The notes below the pieces were generated by a model that saw only the letters and a program-made list of their open reading frames with translations, was not told the DNA's origin and made no database searches. Both the position numbers and the translations under genes were made by a program. From contig NZ_MVFY01000001.1 of assembly GCF_002042885.1 (NCBI RefSeq), positions 434,001 through 498,000 on the forward strand: a DNA stretch of 64,000 nucleotides. Reading direction: 5' to 3'. Positions 38,983 to 49,974 of the stretch are shown here, one piece after another (position 1 is the first letter of the stretch; every line of letters starts with the position of its first letter). This DNA is from Citrobacter portucalensis (GTDB lineage: Bacteria > Pseudomonadota > Gammaproteobacteria > Enterobacterales > Enterobacteriaceae).

Positions 38983-40422
38983 TTAAGACTGCAAATACAC
39001 TACCTGTGTTTGCAGGTATTCATTCAGACCGTATTTACCATCTGCCCCGCCAATCCCGGACTTGCGCCAGCCAGCGTGGAAGCCCTGCATCGCCTCGAAG
39101 TTTTCGCGATTAATATAGGTTTCGCCAAACTTCAGCCCCTTAATCGCCTTCATTGCCGTATTCAGATTCTGCGTATAGATCGATGAGGTCAGTCCGTAGT
39201 CGCTGTCATTGGCCATCGTCAGCGCCTGTTCCAGCGTATCAAATGCCACCACCGGCAGCACCGGACCAAACGTCTCCTCGTGCATAATCGCCATATCCTG
39301 GCGCACGTCTAACAGTAACGTCGGCGGATAGTAATAACCTTTACCGGCAACGGCTTTACCACCCAGCACCACACGGGCGCCTTCCTGAACCGCTCGCTCG
39401 ACTTTTTGCTCTACACGCGCCAGCGCAGCGGCATTAATCAGCGGCCCCATCGCAATGTCATTGCGTTCGGCCGGATTGCCAAACTGCACGGCTTTCATCG
39501 CCTCACCCAGACGATTAACGAACTGGTCATAGATACCTTTCTGAACGTATACGCGCTCGGCACAGTTGCATACCTGTCCGGTATTGATCACCCGCGAGTC
39601 AACAATAGCCTTCACCGCCAGCTCAAGGTCAGCATCGTCCATCACGATAGCCGGGGCCTTGCCACCCAACTCCAGACAAACTTTGGTGATGTTTTTGGCC
39701 GCTGCGGCCATAATTTTCTCACCTGCACCGACGCTACCGGTCATGCTCACCATGGCGACCTTCGGGTTTCCGGCCAGCTCCTGACCGACCGTTTCACCGC
39801 GTCCCAGCACCAGGTTAAAGACCCCGCGCGGTAAACCAATGTCATCAACAATTTTGGCAAAGGCGATGGCGTTATTCGGTGTGAATTCACTCGGCTTAAC
39901 GACAATGGTATTTCCCGTCAGCAAGGCGGGAGCCAGTTTGCGGGCAATCAGGAAAAACGGGAAGTTCCACGGCAGAATGCCCGTCGTCACGCCCAGTGCA
40001 CGCTTAAACAGCAGGATATTCTCACCCGGACGATCGCTTTGCAGGATCTCGCCTTCATAGCGACGCGCCCACTCCGCCATGTAATCGATATAGTCGGCGG
40101 TAAACGCGACTTCAACGTCAGCCAGTTGTTGAATTTTTCCACCTTCCGCCACAATCAACGCGCTGATTTCATCGGCTCGCTGGCGGATACCTGCAGAAAT
40201 TTTGCGTAACCAGTTTGCCCGTTCAATGGCAGGAAACGCTTCCCATTGCGGCTGAGCGCGATCCGCGGCATCGATCGCTTTACGCGCGTCTTCGGCACGC
40301 CCATCGGGAATACGCGAGATAATCTCTTCCGTGGCCGGATTGACGACATCAATCCAGGCGTCATCGTGCCAGGTCACAAACTGCCCATCGATATACATAG
40401 GATGTTGTACGGGTACTGACAT
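38983..40422 (-). CDS. aldA: AldA, lactaldehyde/glycolaldehyde dehydrogenase
   Basis: NAD-dependent aldehyde dehydrogenase of 479 residues. The catalytic cysteine is in NTGQVCNCAERVY and the general base in CLELGGKAPA. It is used in fucose, rhamnose and glycol metabolism in E. coli. The start at 40422 (MSVPVQHPMYIDGQF) fits E. coli, with AGGAGAG-like bases upstream; the frame extends 11 codons further. Neighbour ydcF is as in E. coli. Confidence 0.95.
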   Translation of the reverse strand: MSVPVQHPMYIDGQFVTWHDDAWIDVVNPATEEIISRIPDGRAEDARKAIDAADRAQPQWEAFPAIERANWLRKISAGIRQRADEISALIVAEGGKIQQLADVEVAFTADYIDYMAEWARRYEGEILQSDRPGENILLFKRALGVTTGILPWNFPFFLIARKLAPALLTGNTIVVKPSEFTPNNAIAFAKIVDDIGLPRGVFNLVLGRGETVGQELAGNPKVAMVSMTGSVGAGEKIMAAAAKNITKVCLELGGKAPAIVMDDADLELAVKAIVDSRVINTGQVCNCAERVYVQKGIYDQFVNRLGEAMKAVQFGNPAERNDIAMGPLINAAALARVEQKVERAVQEGARVVLGGKAVAGKGYYYPPTLLLDVRQDMAIMHEETFGPVLPVVAFDTLEQALTMANDSDYGLTSSIYTQNLNTAMKAIKGLKFGETYINRENFEAMQGFHAGWRKSGIGGADGKYGLNEYLQTQVVYLQS

Positions 40423-40621
40423 GCGGCTCTCCTGTGATTGATTTGTTTTTAACAAGTAAAACTATTGTTAATTAATATCAATCATGCATGACGCATTATC
40501 GCTGGAGTGGCGGTTCTGTGAACTGCTTCATAAAAGCGTCTGGAAAAGTAAGAATGAAGAGAAAAACCAGGTGGGATTTCTGCCCGTTTGCCGTAAAACG
40601 CCGACAAACGGGCAGCAAGAA

Positions 40622-41413
40622 TTACAGAGAACGGCTCTCCAGTAAGTCGGTCAGCGCGGTATCATTTTTTAGCTGCTGCCAGGCTTGCTCGACGTCCTGG
40701 GGGATATCGACATGTACGATAAAATCGTGTCCACAGGGCCCGTAGCCGGTTGCATCATCACGCAGGCGCGGAAGTTCACCAGTAATGAGAGAAAGATAGC
40801 GTTCTACCAACCACAGACCTTCTGCGGCGGGCACAAAATCCACGCCGTTGTGCTGTTGGGCCAGTTCAGGAATGAAACCAGGGAAACTCAACCAGCGCGG
40901 CGCATGCGGTTCATCGCGGGTGACACGCTGAAACGTAGCCATTGTGCGGCGTTGCATCGTGGGATCCTGCACCACTATGACGGTATGAATACTTTCTGCC
41001 GCCTGATTCAGTAATGCACAGCTAAACCGGGCATTCTCACCGCAGTTTGTCGACTGATCTTCCACCCAAATTTTCTCACCCGGAATTTGCCAGAACTGGT
41101 GAGCAATATCGGCAAGGATCGCCGCTTCCGCGCGTCCGGTAGTACGAATGATGTTATAACGCGGATGCTGGGCAATCGCATCATACAGAAAGCGCGTGGA
41201 ATGACCGATGCCACCGCTAATCAGCAAGGGAACCTGTTGATCTTTCGCGATCCGACAGGCGGCGTCGATGGTCGGAATAACCGCGTTCCCTGCCAGAATC
41301 ACGCAATCTGACTGAACGGTGATATTCCCCGTAAAATCATTCTGCGCTAGCCATCGCCCTACGGTATTGATAGCCGCAAGGGTGGTTGCGGAAAGTGTCA
41401 GAAACTGACTCAT
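40622..41413 (-). CDS. ydcF: YdcF, DUF218 protein
   Basis: A 263-residue DUF218 protein with a Rossmann-like fold. E. coli YdcF has been crystallised and binds SAM-like ligands, function unknown (recalled). Typical elements are [12 protein letters not shown] near residue 35 and [10 protein letters not shown] near 135. No signal peptide or membrane segment. It lies between hrpA and aldA as in E. coli. Confidence 0.92.
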   Translation of the reverse strand: MSQFLTLSATTLAAINTVGRWLAQNDFTGNITVQSDCVILAGNAVIPTIDAACRIAKDQQVPLLISGGIGHSTRFLYDAIAQHPRYNIIRTTGRAEAAILADIAHQFWQIPGEKIWVEDQSTNCGENARFSCALLNQAAESIHTVIVVQDPTMQRRTMATFQRVTRDEPHAPRWLSFPGFIPELAQQHNGVDFVPAAEGLWLVERYLSLITGELPRLRDDATGYGPCGHDFIVHVDIPQDVEQAWQQLKNDTALTDLLESRSL

Positions 41414-41449
41414 ATTGATGACTCCTGGTGTTTATCTTTACCGGGTACA

Positions 41450-41487
41450 GATGCCGGATGGCGGCTACACCTCATCCGGCCTACGGT
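41450..41487. repeat. REP element between ydcF and hrpA
   Basis: Stem GCCGGATG/CATCCGGC with flanking GGCGGCTAC and CCTACGG is a textbook enterobacterial REP unit. It lies in the 85-base gap after the hrpA stop and before the ydcF start. Confidence 0.88.
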
Positions 41488-41498
41488 CCTGCACCGAT

Positions 41499-44400
41499 TT
41501 ATCCCGAAATCTGCTCCATCGCCTGCAGAATACGTTTATCGGAGATCGGATACGGCGTACCAAGCTGCTGGGCAAAATAGCTGACGCGCAGCTCTTCTAT
41601 CATCCAGCGGATCTCTTTGACATCGGCATCTTGACGGCGCGCGGGAGGCAGTTTATTGAACCACTGCTGCCAGGCCTGCTGCACACTGTCCACTTTCAGC
41701 ATCTGTGCACGGTCACGGTGCGGATCGATAGCCAGTTTTTCCAGACGTTTTTCAATAGCCTGTAAATAACGCAACGTATCGCCCAAGCGTTTGAAACCAT
41801 TGCCGGTAACAAACCCGCGATACACCAGTCCGCCCATTTGCGATTTGATATCCGCGAGACCCAGCGCCATGGTCATATCCACGCGCCCTTTCAGACGTTT
41901 ATTGATATTAAACACTGCGGTCAGGATCTGTTCGACCTGCTTCGCAATCTCCACCACCGTATCGTTCAGTTCAGCCCGCACTTTCTCATGCAGCGCGGTA
42001 AAGCCTTCTTCAGTCCACACCGGGCCACCGTTGGCGTCAATTAACTGATCCACACCGCAGGAGATACAGTCGTCAATCAAATCCAGAACTTTACCGTATG
42101 GGTTAAAGTACAGCCCCAGCTTGGCTTTATTGGGCAGCTTCTCATGCAAATATTTGATTGGCGAAGGAATATTCAGCAGCAACAGGCGGCGTAAACCGCA
42201 CCACATCGCCTGCTGTTGCTCCAGTGGATTATCAAACAGTTTGATGGCAACGCTGTCACGCTCATCGACCAGCGCCGGCCACGCTTTCACCTTATAGTTA
42301 CCGCGTTTTTGTTCGTAACTTTCCGGAAGCTGACCGAAGCTCCAGATGTGCAACCCACTCTGTTCGATGCCGTCATCGGCCACCGCAGACAATGTTTCCT
42401 GAACTTTACCCTTCAGCGCATCCTTCAAATCTTGCAGCGAACGTCCTTCCTGTAGCTTCTTATTTTTATCATCCACCACCCGGAAGGTGATTTTTAGGTG
42501 ATCGGGCACCTGATCCCAGTGCCAGTCTTCACGGTCAACGGTAACGCCGGTCATGCGGCGCAGTTCACGCTCCAGCGAGTCCAGCAGCGGCAGTTCCAGC
42601 GGTGTGACGCGGCCTAAAAACGCTTCCGCATAGTTCGGCGCGGGCACAAAGTTGCGTCGTACCGGTTTTGGTAACGACTTAATCAGGGCAATCACCAGTT
42701 CGCGGCGCAGCCCCGGGATTTGCCATTCAAAACCGCTCTCTTCGATCTGATTAAGCAGCGGGAGTGGAATATGTACGGTCACACCGTCCGCATCGGCTCC
42801 AGGTTCGAACTGGTAGCTCAGGCGCAGCTTAAGGTTACCCTGATGCCAGAAGTTCGGATAATCCAGCTTACTGATTTTCTCCGCACCCTCTTTGATAAGC
42901 ATGCTCTTTTCAAAGTTGAGCAGATCCGGCGTTTCACGGCTGACCTTTTTCCACCAGCTATCAAAGTGACGAGCAGAAACCACGTCATGGCTGATGCGTT
43001 GGTCGTAAAACTCAAACAGCGTCTCATCATCGACCAGAATGTCGCGACGGCGTGATTTGTGCTCTAACTCTTCCACTTCAGCCCGTAACTTCAGATTGTC
43101 ACGGAAAAACGCATGGCGCGTTTGCCAGTCGCCTTCCACCAGCGCATGACGAATGAACAGTTCACGCGACAACGCGGGATCGATCTGGCTGTAATTTACC
43201 TTACGGGCCGCAACAATCGGTAAGCCGTAGACAGTGACTTTTTCTGTCGCCATCACAGCACCCTGCGCGCGTTCCCAGTGCGGTTCACTGTATGAACGTT
43301 TGATCAGATGCTGGGCTACCGGCTCCACCCATTCGGGATCGATACGCGCGGCAATGCGTCCCCACAGGCGGCTGGTTTCCACCAGCTCCGCGACCATCGT
43401 CCACTTCGGCGGTTTTTTGAATAAACCTGAACCCGGGAAGATCGAGAAGCGAGCGTTACGCGCCCCGGTAAACTCCTGCTTATCGGTATCTTTCATCCCG
43501 ATGTGCGACAGTAAACCTGTCAGCAACGCGACGTGGATCTCCCGATATTCAGCAGGTTCGCTGTTGACCGGAATACCCAGCTCTTTCACCACCTGGCGCA
43601 GTTGCGTGTAGATATCCTGCCACTCGCGCACGCGCAGGTAGTTCAGAAAATCAAGTTTGCACTGGCGACGGAACTGGTTTGACGACAGTGCTTTTTGCTG
43701 CTCGCCGAGATAGTTCCACAGGTTAACAAATGCAAGAAAATCAGACTCTTTGTCGTGGAAACGGCGATGCTTCTCATCGGATGCCTGCTGCTTGTCCATT
43801 GGACGCTCGCGCGGATCCTGAATGGACAGTGCCGAGGTGATGATCATCGCTTCGCGCACACAACCATGTTTTTGTGCTTCCAGCACCATTCGCGCCAGCC
43901 GTGGGTCCACCGGAAGTTGCGACAGCTGACGGCCCAACGGCGTTAACTTGTATGCGGTTGCCTGTTCGTCGGTGGTTATCGCCCCCAACTCTTCGAGCAG
44001 GCGCACACCGTCCTGAATATTGCGCTTATCCGGCGCTTCAACAAACGGGAACGCCGCTATATCGCCCAGCCCCAACGCGGTCATCTGCAAAATAACGGAT
44101 GCCAGGTTGGTACGCAGGATCTCCGGGTCGGTAAACTCCGGGCGCGACAGGAAATCGTCTTCGGAATACAGACGAATACAGATCCCTTCCGAAACACGAC
44201 CGCAGCGACCTTTACGCTGGTTAGCAGAGGCCTGCGACACCGGTTCAATCGGCAAGCGCTGAACTTTGGTGCGGTAACTGTAACGGCTGATACGCGCGGT
44301 GCCCGGGTCAATTACGTATTTGATTCCCGGAACGGTCAGCGACGTTTCCGCCACGTTGGTCGCCAGCACGATACGGCGACCGCTGTGCGACTGAAACACG

Positions 44401-45401
44401 CGGTTCTGTTCGCTGTTTGAAAGACGCGCATACAGCGGTAGCACTTCGGTATGGCGCAAATCCAGCTTATTCAGCGCATCGGCGGTATCGCGAATTTCAC
44501 GTTCGCCGCTCATGAAGATCAGAATGTCGCCAGGCCCTTCACGCCCCAGTTCATCTACGGCATCAAAAATTGCCTGCAGCTGGTCACGCTCAGTGTCATC
44601 TGCATCTTCAACAATTGGACGATAGCGCACTTCCACCGGATACGTTCGGCCGGAGACTTCGATAATCGGCGCGTTATTGAAATGCTTTGAAAAACGTTCA
44701 GGATCGATGGTCGCCGAAGTGATGATAATTTTTAGATCCGGGCGACGCGGTAGAAGTTCTTTCAGATAGCCGAGCAGAAAATCGATATTCAGACTGCGTT
44801 CATGCGCTTCATCGATGATGATGGTGTCGTACTGCATTAGCAGCCGATCCTGTTGGATTTCTGCCAGCAGGATACCGTCCGTCATCAGCTTGACCATGGT
44901 GTTATCACTGACATGATCGCTGAAACGAACCTTATAACCGATACAGCCGCCCGGCTCGGTCTGCAGCTCTTCCGCAATACGGTTCGCCACGGTGCGCGCC
45001 GCCAGACGACGCGGCTGGGTATGGCCGATCAGCCCTTTTACCCCGCGCCCCAGTTCCATACATATTTTGGGTAACTGGGTGGTTTTCCCCGAACCGGTCT
45101 CACCGGCGACAATCACCACCTGATGGTCGCGGATTGCCTCCAGAATATCCTGTTTTTTCTGGCTGACGGGCAGGTTTTCCGGGTAGCGGATTTCCGGACG
45201 CGCAGCTTCACGCAGCACAACTTTACCGGCTGCCAGCTCAATCTCTTTCGCCATCTCCTGGTAAATGGCCTGTTGTGCATCAGGATTTTTAACCTTCTTC
45301 ACACCGTGCAGGCGGCGGGCAAAACGCTGTCTGTCACGCAGCATCAGTGAGTCCAGCTGTTGCTGCAACATGTTGAAGGTTAATTTTTGTTGTTCTGTCA
45401 T
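41499..45401 (-). CDS. hrpA: HrpA, DEAH-box RNA helicase
   Basis: A 1300-residue DEAH helicase, the usual length. Motif I is GETGSGKTTQLPK near residue 96, motif II IIDEAHERSLNIDF, motif III ITSATID, motif VI QRKGRCGRVSEG. HA2, OB and a long DUF3418 C-terminal domain follow. HrpA was linked to fimbrial mRNA processing and, more recently, to resolving stalled ribosomes (recalled). Confidence 0.96.
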   Translation of the reverse strand: MTEQQKLTFNMLQQQLDSLMLRDRQRFARRLHGVKKVKNPDAQQAIYQEMAKEIELAAGKVVLREAARPEIRYPENLPVSQKKQDILEAIRDHQVVIVAGETGSGKTTQLPKICMELGRGVKGLIGHTQPRRLAARTVANRIAEELQTEPGGCIGYKVRFSDHVSDNTMVKLMTDGILLAEIQQDRLLMQYDTIIIDEAHERSLNIDFLLGYLKELLPRRPDLKIIITSATIDPERFSKHFNNAPIIEVSGRTYPVEVRYRPIVEDADDTERDQLQAIFDAVDELGREGPGDILIFMSGEREIRDTADALNKLDLRHTEVLPLYARLSNSEQNRVFQSHSGRRIVLATNVAETSLTVPGIKYVIDPGTARISRYSYRTKVQRLPIEPVSQASANQRKGRCGRVSEGICIRLYSEDDFLSRPEFTDPEILRTNLASVILQMTALGLGDIAAFPFVEAPDKRNIQDGVRLLEELGAITTDEQATAYKLTPLGRQLSQLPVDPRLARMVLEAQKHGCVREAMIITSALSIQDPRERPMDKQQASDEKHRRFHDKESDFLAFVNLWNYLGEQQKALSSNQFRRQCKLDFLNYLRVREWQDIYTQLRQVVKELGIPVNSEPAEYREIHVALLTGLLSHIGMKDTDKQEFTGARNARFSIFPGSGLFKKPPKWTMVAELVETSRLWGRIAARIDPEWVEPVAQHLIKRSYSEPHWERAQGAVMATEKVTVYGLPIVAARKVNYSQIDPALSRELFIRHALVEGDWQTRHAFFRDNLKLRAEVEELEHKSRRRDILVDDETLFEFYDQRISHDVVSARHFDSWWKKVSRETPDLLNFEKSMLIKEGAEKISKLDYPNFWHQGNLKLRLSYQFEPGADADGVTVHIPLPLLNQIEESGFEWQIPGLRRELVIALIKSLPKPVRRNFVPAPNYAEAFLGRVTPLELPLLDSLERELRRMTGVTVDREDWHWDQVPDHLKITFRVVDDKNKKLQEGRSLQDLKDALKGKVQETLSAVADDGIEQSGLHIWSFGQLPESYEQKRGNYKVKAWPALVDERDSVAIKLFDNPLEQQQAMWCGLRRLLLLNIPSPIKYLHEKLPNKAKLGLYFNPYGKVLDLIDDCISCGVDQLIDANGGPVWTEEGFTALHEKVRAELNDTVVEIAKQVEQILTAVFNINKRLKGRVDMTMALGLADIKSQMGGLVYRGFVTGNGFKRLGDTLRYLQAIEKRLEKLAIDPHRDRAQMLKVDSVQQAWQQWFNKLPPARRQDADVKEIRWMIEELRVSYFAQQLGTPYPISDKRILQAMEQISG

Positions 45402-45590
45402 AGCGTTAAAAGGCAGTGCTCTGCCGGGTTAAATCTCTTTTAGATGATGGGTATAGAGTACCACATCGGCGCTTTTCATGTGTTGTTCAATAATTTCGAA
45501 CATAGGATTCGATATATTGCGCTATCACTGCGACAGGATTGTGAATAAAGTGTCAACAAGCAACGGGGCACCACCCCTTCAAACACATAA

Positions 45591-46208
<618 letters not shown>

Positions 46209-46216
46209 TAATTCCC

Positions 46217-46240
46217 CCCTCTCACCATCCGGTGGGAGGG
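46217..46240 (+). terminator. Terminator of azoR
   Basis: Stem CCCTCTCACC/GGTGGGAGGG (one wobble) with loop ATCC, followed by TTTCT, eight bases after the azoR stop. Confidence 0.8.
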
Positions 46241-46252
46241 TTTCTCCGACAC

Positions 46253-46444
46253 TTACTTCTTTCCCTGCATCTGTATCTGTTTGCCGTGAATGCGATTAAT
46301 ATCACGCCAGATGGTTGCATAATCCCTGCATTTCGCCAGATTCTCTTCCCAACAATGAAGCAAAAACTGTTCCGGTTCCGCGACATCCCGGCTTAACAGC
46401 TTGAATACCCAACGATTCCAGACATACCACTTGAGAAGCCACAT
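46253..46444 (-). CDS. Unrecognised 63-residue Trp-rich protein
   Basis: Not recognised. The product begins MWLLKWYVWNRWVFKLLSR, a Trp-rich, basic, amphipathic start that could lie on a membrane, followed by a charged helical part. AGGGTG seven bases before the ATG is a fair ribosome site. It is on the ynb strand, about 100 bases after the last gene of that operon, and convergent with azoR. Confidence 0.5.
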   Translation of the reverse strand: MWLLKWYVWNRWVFKLLSRDVAEPEQFLLHCWEENLAKCRDYATIWRDINRIHGKQIQMQGKK

Positions 46445-46542
46445 GATTTCACCCTACGACGCGACCGGTGTTGGACTATACCAGCATCCATTTTATGCCG
46501 TGTGGCAACTATTGCGATGTCGATGAATAATCCAGATGAATG

Positions 46543-46944
46543 CTACACAAGCAGTACCAGCCAGACAGCCCACAGAATAGCTGCCAGGCAGAGCGTATGC
46601 CGACACTGTTGCAATGCGCCGGACTGGCGCTCGGCCAACGTTAGCGTTTTCAGTCGCTCACGACGCCAGATAAAGCACAGCGCATCGCCTGCCTGCACAT
46701 TGTTATGTGCAGTGATTAGCGAAAAATAGCGCTCATCGAGCCATAATCGCCAGCAGCCAAACCAGACAATGGCGCACAGCAGCGCGATAATGGCACGCAG
46801 GACGCCTGGCGGTGCGACAAAGAGCACCCACACCATCGGCGGGAGGGAAAAAAGCAGGATGAAGCGCCAGCTTGCCAGCGTGTTTCGCAACAAGTCATGC
46901 CGAAGCGCCTCACCATCTGTTACGTTGTCACTTTCCGTTGCCAT
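46543..46944 (-). CDS. Small membrane protein at the end of the ynb operon
   Basis: A 133-residue protein with three hydrophobic segments (about 25-45, 50-70 and 117-133) and a charged loop ([13 protein letters not shown]). Its start lies 25 bases inside ynbD, so it is translationally coupled to it. I recall no K-12 counterpart. Likely role: partner of the lipid-modifying enzymes of this operon (inference). Confidence 0.6.
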   Translation of the reverse strand: MATESDNVTDGEALRHDLLRNTLASWRFILLFSLPPMVWVLFVAPPGVLRAIIALLCAIVWFGCWRLWLDERYFSLITAHNNVQAGDALCFIWRRERLKTLTLAERQSGALQQCRHTLCLAAILWAVWLVLLV

Positions 46945-48266
46945 TGTTGCAGCATCTCCAGATGTTTATCAGTCAGCACCACCTGTGGGCGGCACGCACG
47001 GATCTGTGCCACGGCCTGCTCTACCGTGGTTGCATGGCCATGGCGCAACAGCCACGCCGCAATCACCATCGCACTACGCGATAGTCCTAAAGCACAGTGC
47101 ACCAACACCGTGCCCTGTGTCTCACGCAGGGTCTCCAGACTGCTCACCGCCTGCTGAAGTTCAGTTTCATTCGGGATCACTAAATCCAGCATTGGTACGC
47201 AGTGATACGTTCGCAAGGCCGTCGCCCGTCCACGAGGAAACTCAAAGGTCACGTCAAGTACCGCATGTTGTGCTGGCTCCTGGCGCGGAAAACTACCGAG
47301 ATACACGCCAGGTGCCACCGAACTTACCGCAGGCAAACGGCGGGTAAACCAACGCATCGACAGCCACATTCCTGCTCGCCACGGCAATGACAGCCAGTAA
47401 ACAGCGGGAGGGAGTCGGCCATGCGAATCTTTCGCCGTCGTTGCTGCACCGAATCCAGCATAGCCGCACCCGGCGATCAACAACGCCAGCGCAGGCCATA
47501 ACAACCATGGCGTCAGCAACACTGCAGAAATGAAGCATACTGCCGCCCCTGTCAGGTATCGCTGCATCAACCTCATGCGCGCTGCATCCGGTTTACACCA
47601 GCGCCAGCGGCGTTGTTCCGGAACCATCCAGTCAATCAGCATTCCTGCTGCCAGTCCGGTAATAATATCGATAAAATGGTGTTGCCAGGTGGTAAGAACA
47701 GAGATAGCAATCAGCAAAAACCAGCTATCAAAGAGCCTGCGCCAACCGCCTGACAGATAGCGACTGAAATGCCGCCACAGCAGCCAGCAGAGAATAATAT
47801 GCAGTGATGGCGACTGGTTATAAGGCAGATCGAACTGCTCCAGTTGCGCAAACAGCCAACCCGCCGCCCCCGTCACCTCGGGACGCGTAAAACTAAACTG
47901 CAACGGAAACAGTAAAAAACCACCGCAGGCAATCACCGATGCCAGTACCAGCCGGAGCACCAGTCGACGCTGTTCGAAACGCGTGGTGCAAACAAACAGA
48001 GATAATCCGTAAAACAGATCCAGGCTCCAATAAGGAAGAATGGTCCACGGAATAAAAGGAATGGCCGACTCCCAGTCAAAAACGATACTTCCTACGTTCT
48101 GATATTGCGCATCTTGCCAGGCGGTAAACTGATTTACCTTGCCATACGTAAGGAAAAAAAACGGTGCCAGCAGCAGTAACCAACCTGCTGCCTGCGCCAT
48201 GACTTTACGCTGCTCAGGAGGCACGACGCACCGCCATAGAAACGGTGAAGATACCCCATTCATCAA
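46920..48266 (-). CDS. ynbD: YnbD, membrane PAP2-like / dual-specificity phosphatase fusion
   Basis: A 448-residue two-domain protein. The N-terminal half is membrane-bound with several hydrophobic segments and PAP2-type motifs: [11 protein letters not shown] and [13 protein letters not shown], with the HHxxD typical of inositol-/choline-phosphotransferase-like members. The C-terminal domain (about 300-448) is a dual-specificity phosphatase with the P-loop [13 protein letters not shown] (HCX5R). Substrates are probably lipid phosphates or phosphatidylglycerophosphate-like lipids (inference). It overlaps ynbC by 53 bases if started at 48266; a downstream start would lessen this. Confidence 0.9.
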   Translation of the reverse strand: MMNGVSSPFLWRCVVPPEQRKVMAQAAGWLLLLAPFFFLTYGKVNQFTAWQDAQYQNVGSIVFDWESAIPFIPWTILPYWSLDLFYGLSLFVCTTRFEQRRLVLRLVLASVIACGGFLLFPLQFSFTRPEVTGAAGWLFAQLEQFDLPYNQSPSLHIILCWLLWRHFSRYLSGGWRRLFDSWFLLIAISVLTTWQHHFIDIITGLAAGMLIDWMVPEQRRWRWCKPDAARMRLMQRYLTGAAVCFISAVLLTPWLLWPALALLIAGCGYAGFGAATTAKDSHGRLPPAVYWLSLPWRAGMWLSMRWFTRRLPAVSSVAPGVYLGSFPRQEPAQHAVLDVTFEFPRGRATALRTYHCVPMLDLVIPNETELQQAVSSLETLRETQGTVLVHCALGLSRSAMVIAAWLLRHGHATTVEQAVAQIRACRPQVVLTDKHLEMLQQWQRKVTT

Positions 48267-49974
48267 TCAGCTGTGTACACTTCTCAAAGCCCGCGTCACG
48301 AACCAGCGCATCCATTTCTCCCTGCGTACGCACGCGCATCACCCACGCTTTACCATCTTTATGGCTGGTCAGCGACCAGGCGATCGTTTTTAGCTGTGGA
48401 TGCCAGGGTTGCCCGGTATAGATCAACACGCCCCCCGGCGCTATCGCCTCTGCCAACCCGGACAAAGAGTTTTTGACCAGCGTGTTGTCAGGAAAGAGTT
48501 CGTACAAACCGGAGACAATCCCTAATGTGGGACAAGGTTCCAGCGCTGCCAATTGTTCGCGGTTGAAGGCATCCCCTTGTTCAAAGTGCGCAATGTCAGT
48601 CATGCCTCTGCTGGCGATCATTTCGCGACCTTTATTCACGTTCAGCTCACTGTAATCGCGCAATAAAATTGAACTTACCGCCGGTTCGCCTTCCAGCGCA
48701 TCGAGTACATAGCGTCCATGTCCGGCAGCAATATCCACCACATGCACCGGCGTGCCCTGCTCCGCCAACTGAGCGACTGCCTGGCTAATCAGCATCTGCA
48801 AATGAACCTTACGCTGGCGGATCCCCTGCCAGCCGACATTGTTCAGGTAGTTCTTGTCAATCAAACGCCCCAGCGCACTGCTACCCTGAGGCTTGTTGCG
48901 ATAGACATAATCCAGCGTACTGCCGGAATCAAAACCGGTGTCAAACCCCAGACGTACGCCCGTAGATTGCGTCCCCAGAAGCTTCATGCCATAGCGCAAA
49001 CCGCGGTACGCAAGATCTTCAAGAGAATACGGCGCAGGTCCGCCATTGAGCATCCGCCAGGTATCCGCTCCAGGGCTCCAGCGGTCTTCGTTACCGTAAT
49101 CAAAGCGCTGCACCGGCGAAGCATAGAGCGTCGTAATAAAATCGCGCATTTTATCGAATGCCATGTGCCGATCCTTTTCGCCCAGCGTGTCGTGGTAAAA
49201 ACCCGGCAGCACATGCAATTCTTTCAGGGGATTCCTCAGGCGCTGATAAAAATCAATCTGCGGCTGGCGATGCACAACAAAATCCTCCCCGGACACCAGC
49301 AACTGCACAGGTAACGTAATAGCAGCGGCATCGCTGACAATTCGCTCTGCCGTTTTGTAGAGATCCAACAGGATGTTCACCGCAATGGCCCGGGTGATCT
49401 GAGTATCAAGGTTAAAGCTGGCCACGCGATCAACATCGTGCGTCAGGTATTTGCCTTTAACATAAGAATTAACGAAAAACAGGCCACGCAGCCGGTGCAG
49501 TAACGTTAGCCCCTGGCGGGCAAACGGCACATACAATTTCACTTTGAAAGCCGGTGACGCCAGCACCAGTCCACGAATATCAGGCGCATAGTCATGTGCC
49601 CAGGTTGCAGCCAGTACCGCACCTACACTTTGGGCTACGACGACCACATCTTCCATTGCGGCCTGGCTGTCTGCTGCGGCGAAACGTACGAATTCTTCAA
49701 CATCCTGCACCGAGCGCGCCAGCGAGGGGCTATAACCACGCTGACCCGGCGAGTACCCGTGGCCACGTGCATCCCAGGCATAAAATACGGTGTCCGGCAT
49801 CGCCAGTTCGTCCACAATATGCTGCAGCCGCCCGGAATGTTCGTGTCCACGATGGAACAGAACAATCACTTTGGGTGTCATGCCTGGCGCAGGCGCAGGC
49901 CAGTGACGATAAAACAGCACGGTGTTATCGCTGGTCAAAAAATGTCGCTCGTCTGGCACGCGTATATTATTCAT
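48214..49974 (-). CDS. ynbC: YnbC, alpha/beta hydrolase-methyltransferase fusion
   Basis: A 586-residue fusion. The N-terminal half (about 1-290) is a monoacylglycerol-lipase-like hydrolase: [24 protein letters not shown], and nucleophile [14 protein letters not shown] (AxSxG rather than GxSxG). The C-terminal half (about 330-586) is a SAM methyltransferase with [16 protein letters not shown]. The start at 49974 ([12 protein letters not shown]) matches E. coli; the open frame from 50088 is an artefact overlapping the acyltransferase. Function unknown; lipid deacylation plus methylation is suggested by the domains. Confidence 0.92.
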   Translation of the reverse strand: MNNIRVPDERHFLTSDNTVLFYRHWPAPAPGMTPKVIVLFHRGHEHSGRLQHIVDELAMPDTVFYAWDARGHGYSPGQRGYSPSLARSVQDVEEFVRFAAADSQAAMEDVVVVAQSVGAVLAATWAHDYAPDIRGLVLASPAFKVKLYVPFARQGLTLLHRLRGLFFVNSYVKGKYLTHDVDRVASFNLDTQITRAIAVNILLDLYKTAERIVSDAAAITLPVQLLVSGEDFVVHRQPQIDFYQRLRNPLKELHVLPGFYHDTLGEKDRHMAFDKMRDFITTLYASPVQRFDYGNEDRWSPGADTWRMLNGGPAPYSLEDLAYRGLRYGMKLLGTQSTGVRLGFDTGFDSGSTLDYVYRNKPQGSSALGRLIDKNYLNNVGWQGIRQRKVHLQMLISQAVAQLAEQGTPVHVVDIAAGHGRYVLDALEGEPAVSSILLRDYSELNVNKGREMIASRGMTDIAHFEQGDAFNREQLAALEPCPTLGIVSGLYELFPDNTLVKNSLSGLAEAIAPGGVLIYTGQPWHPQLKTIAWSLTSHKDGKAWVMRVRTQGEMDALVRDAGFEKCTQLIDEWGIFTVSMAVRRAS

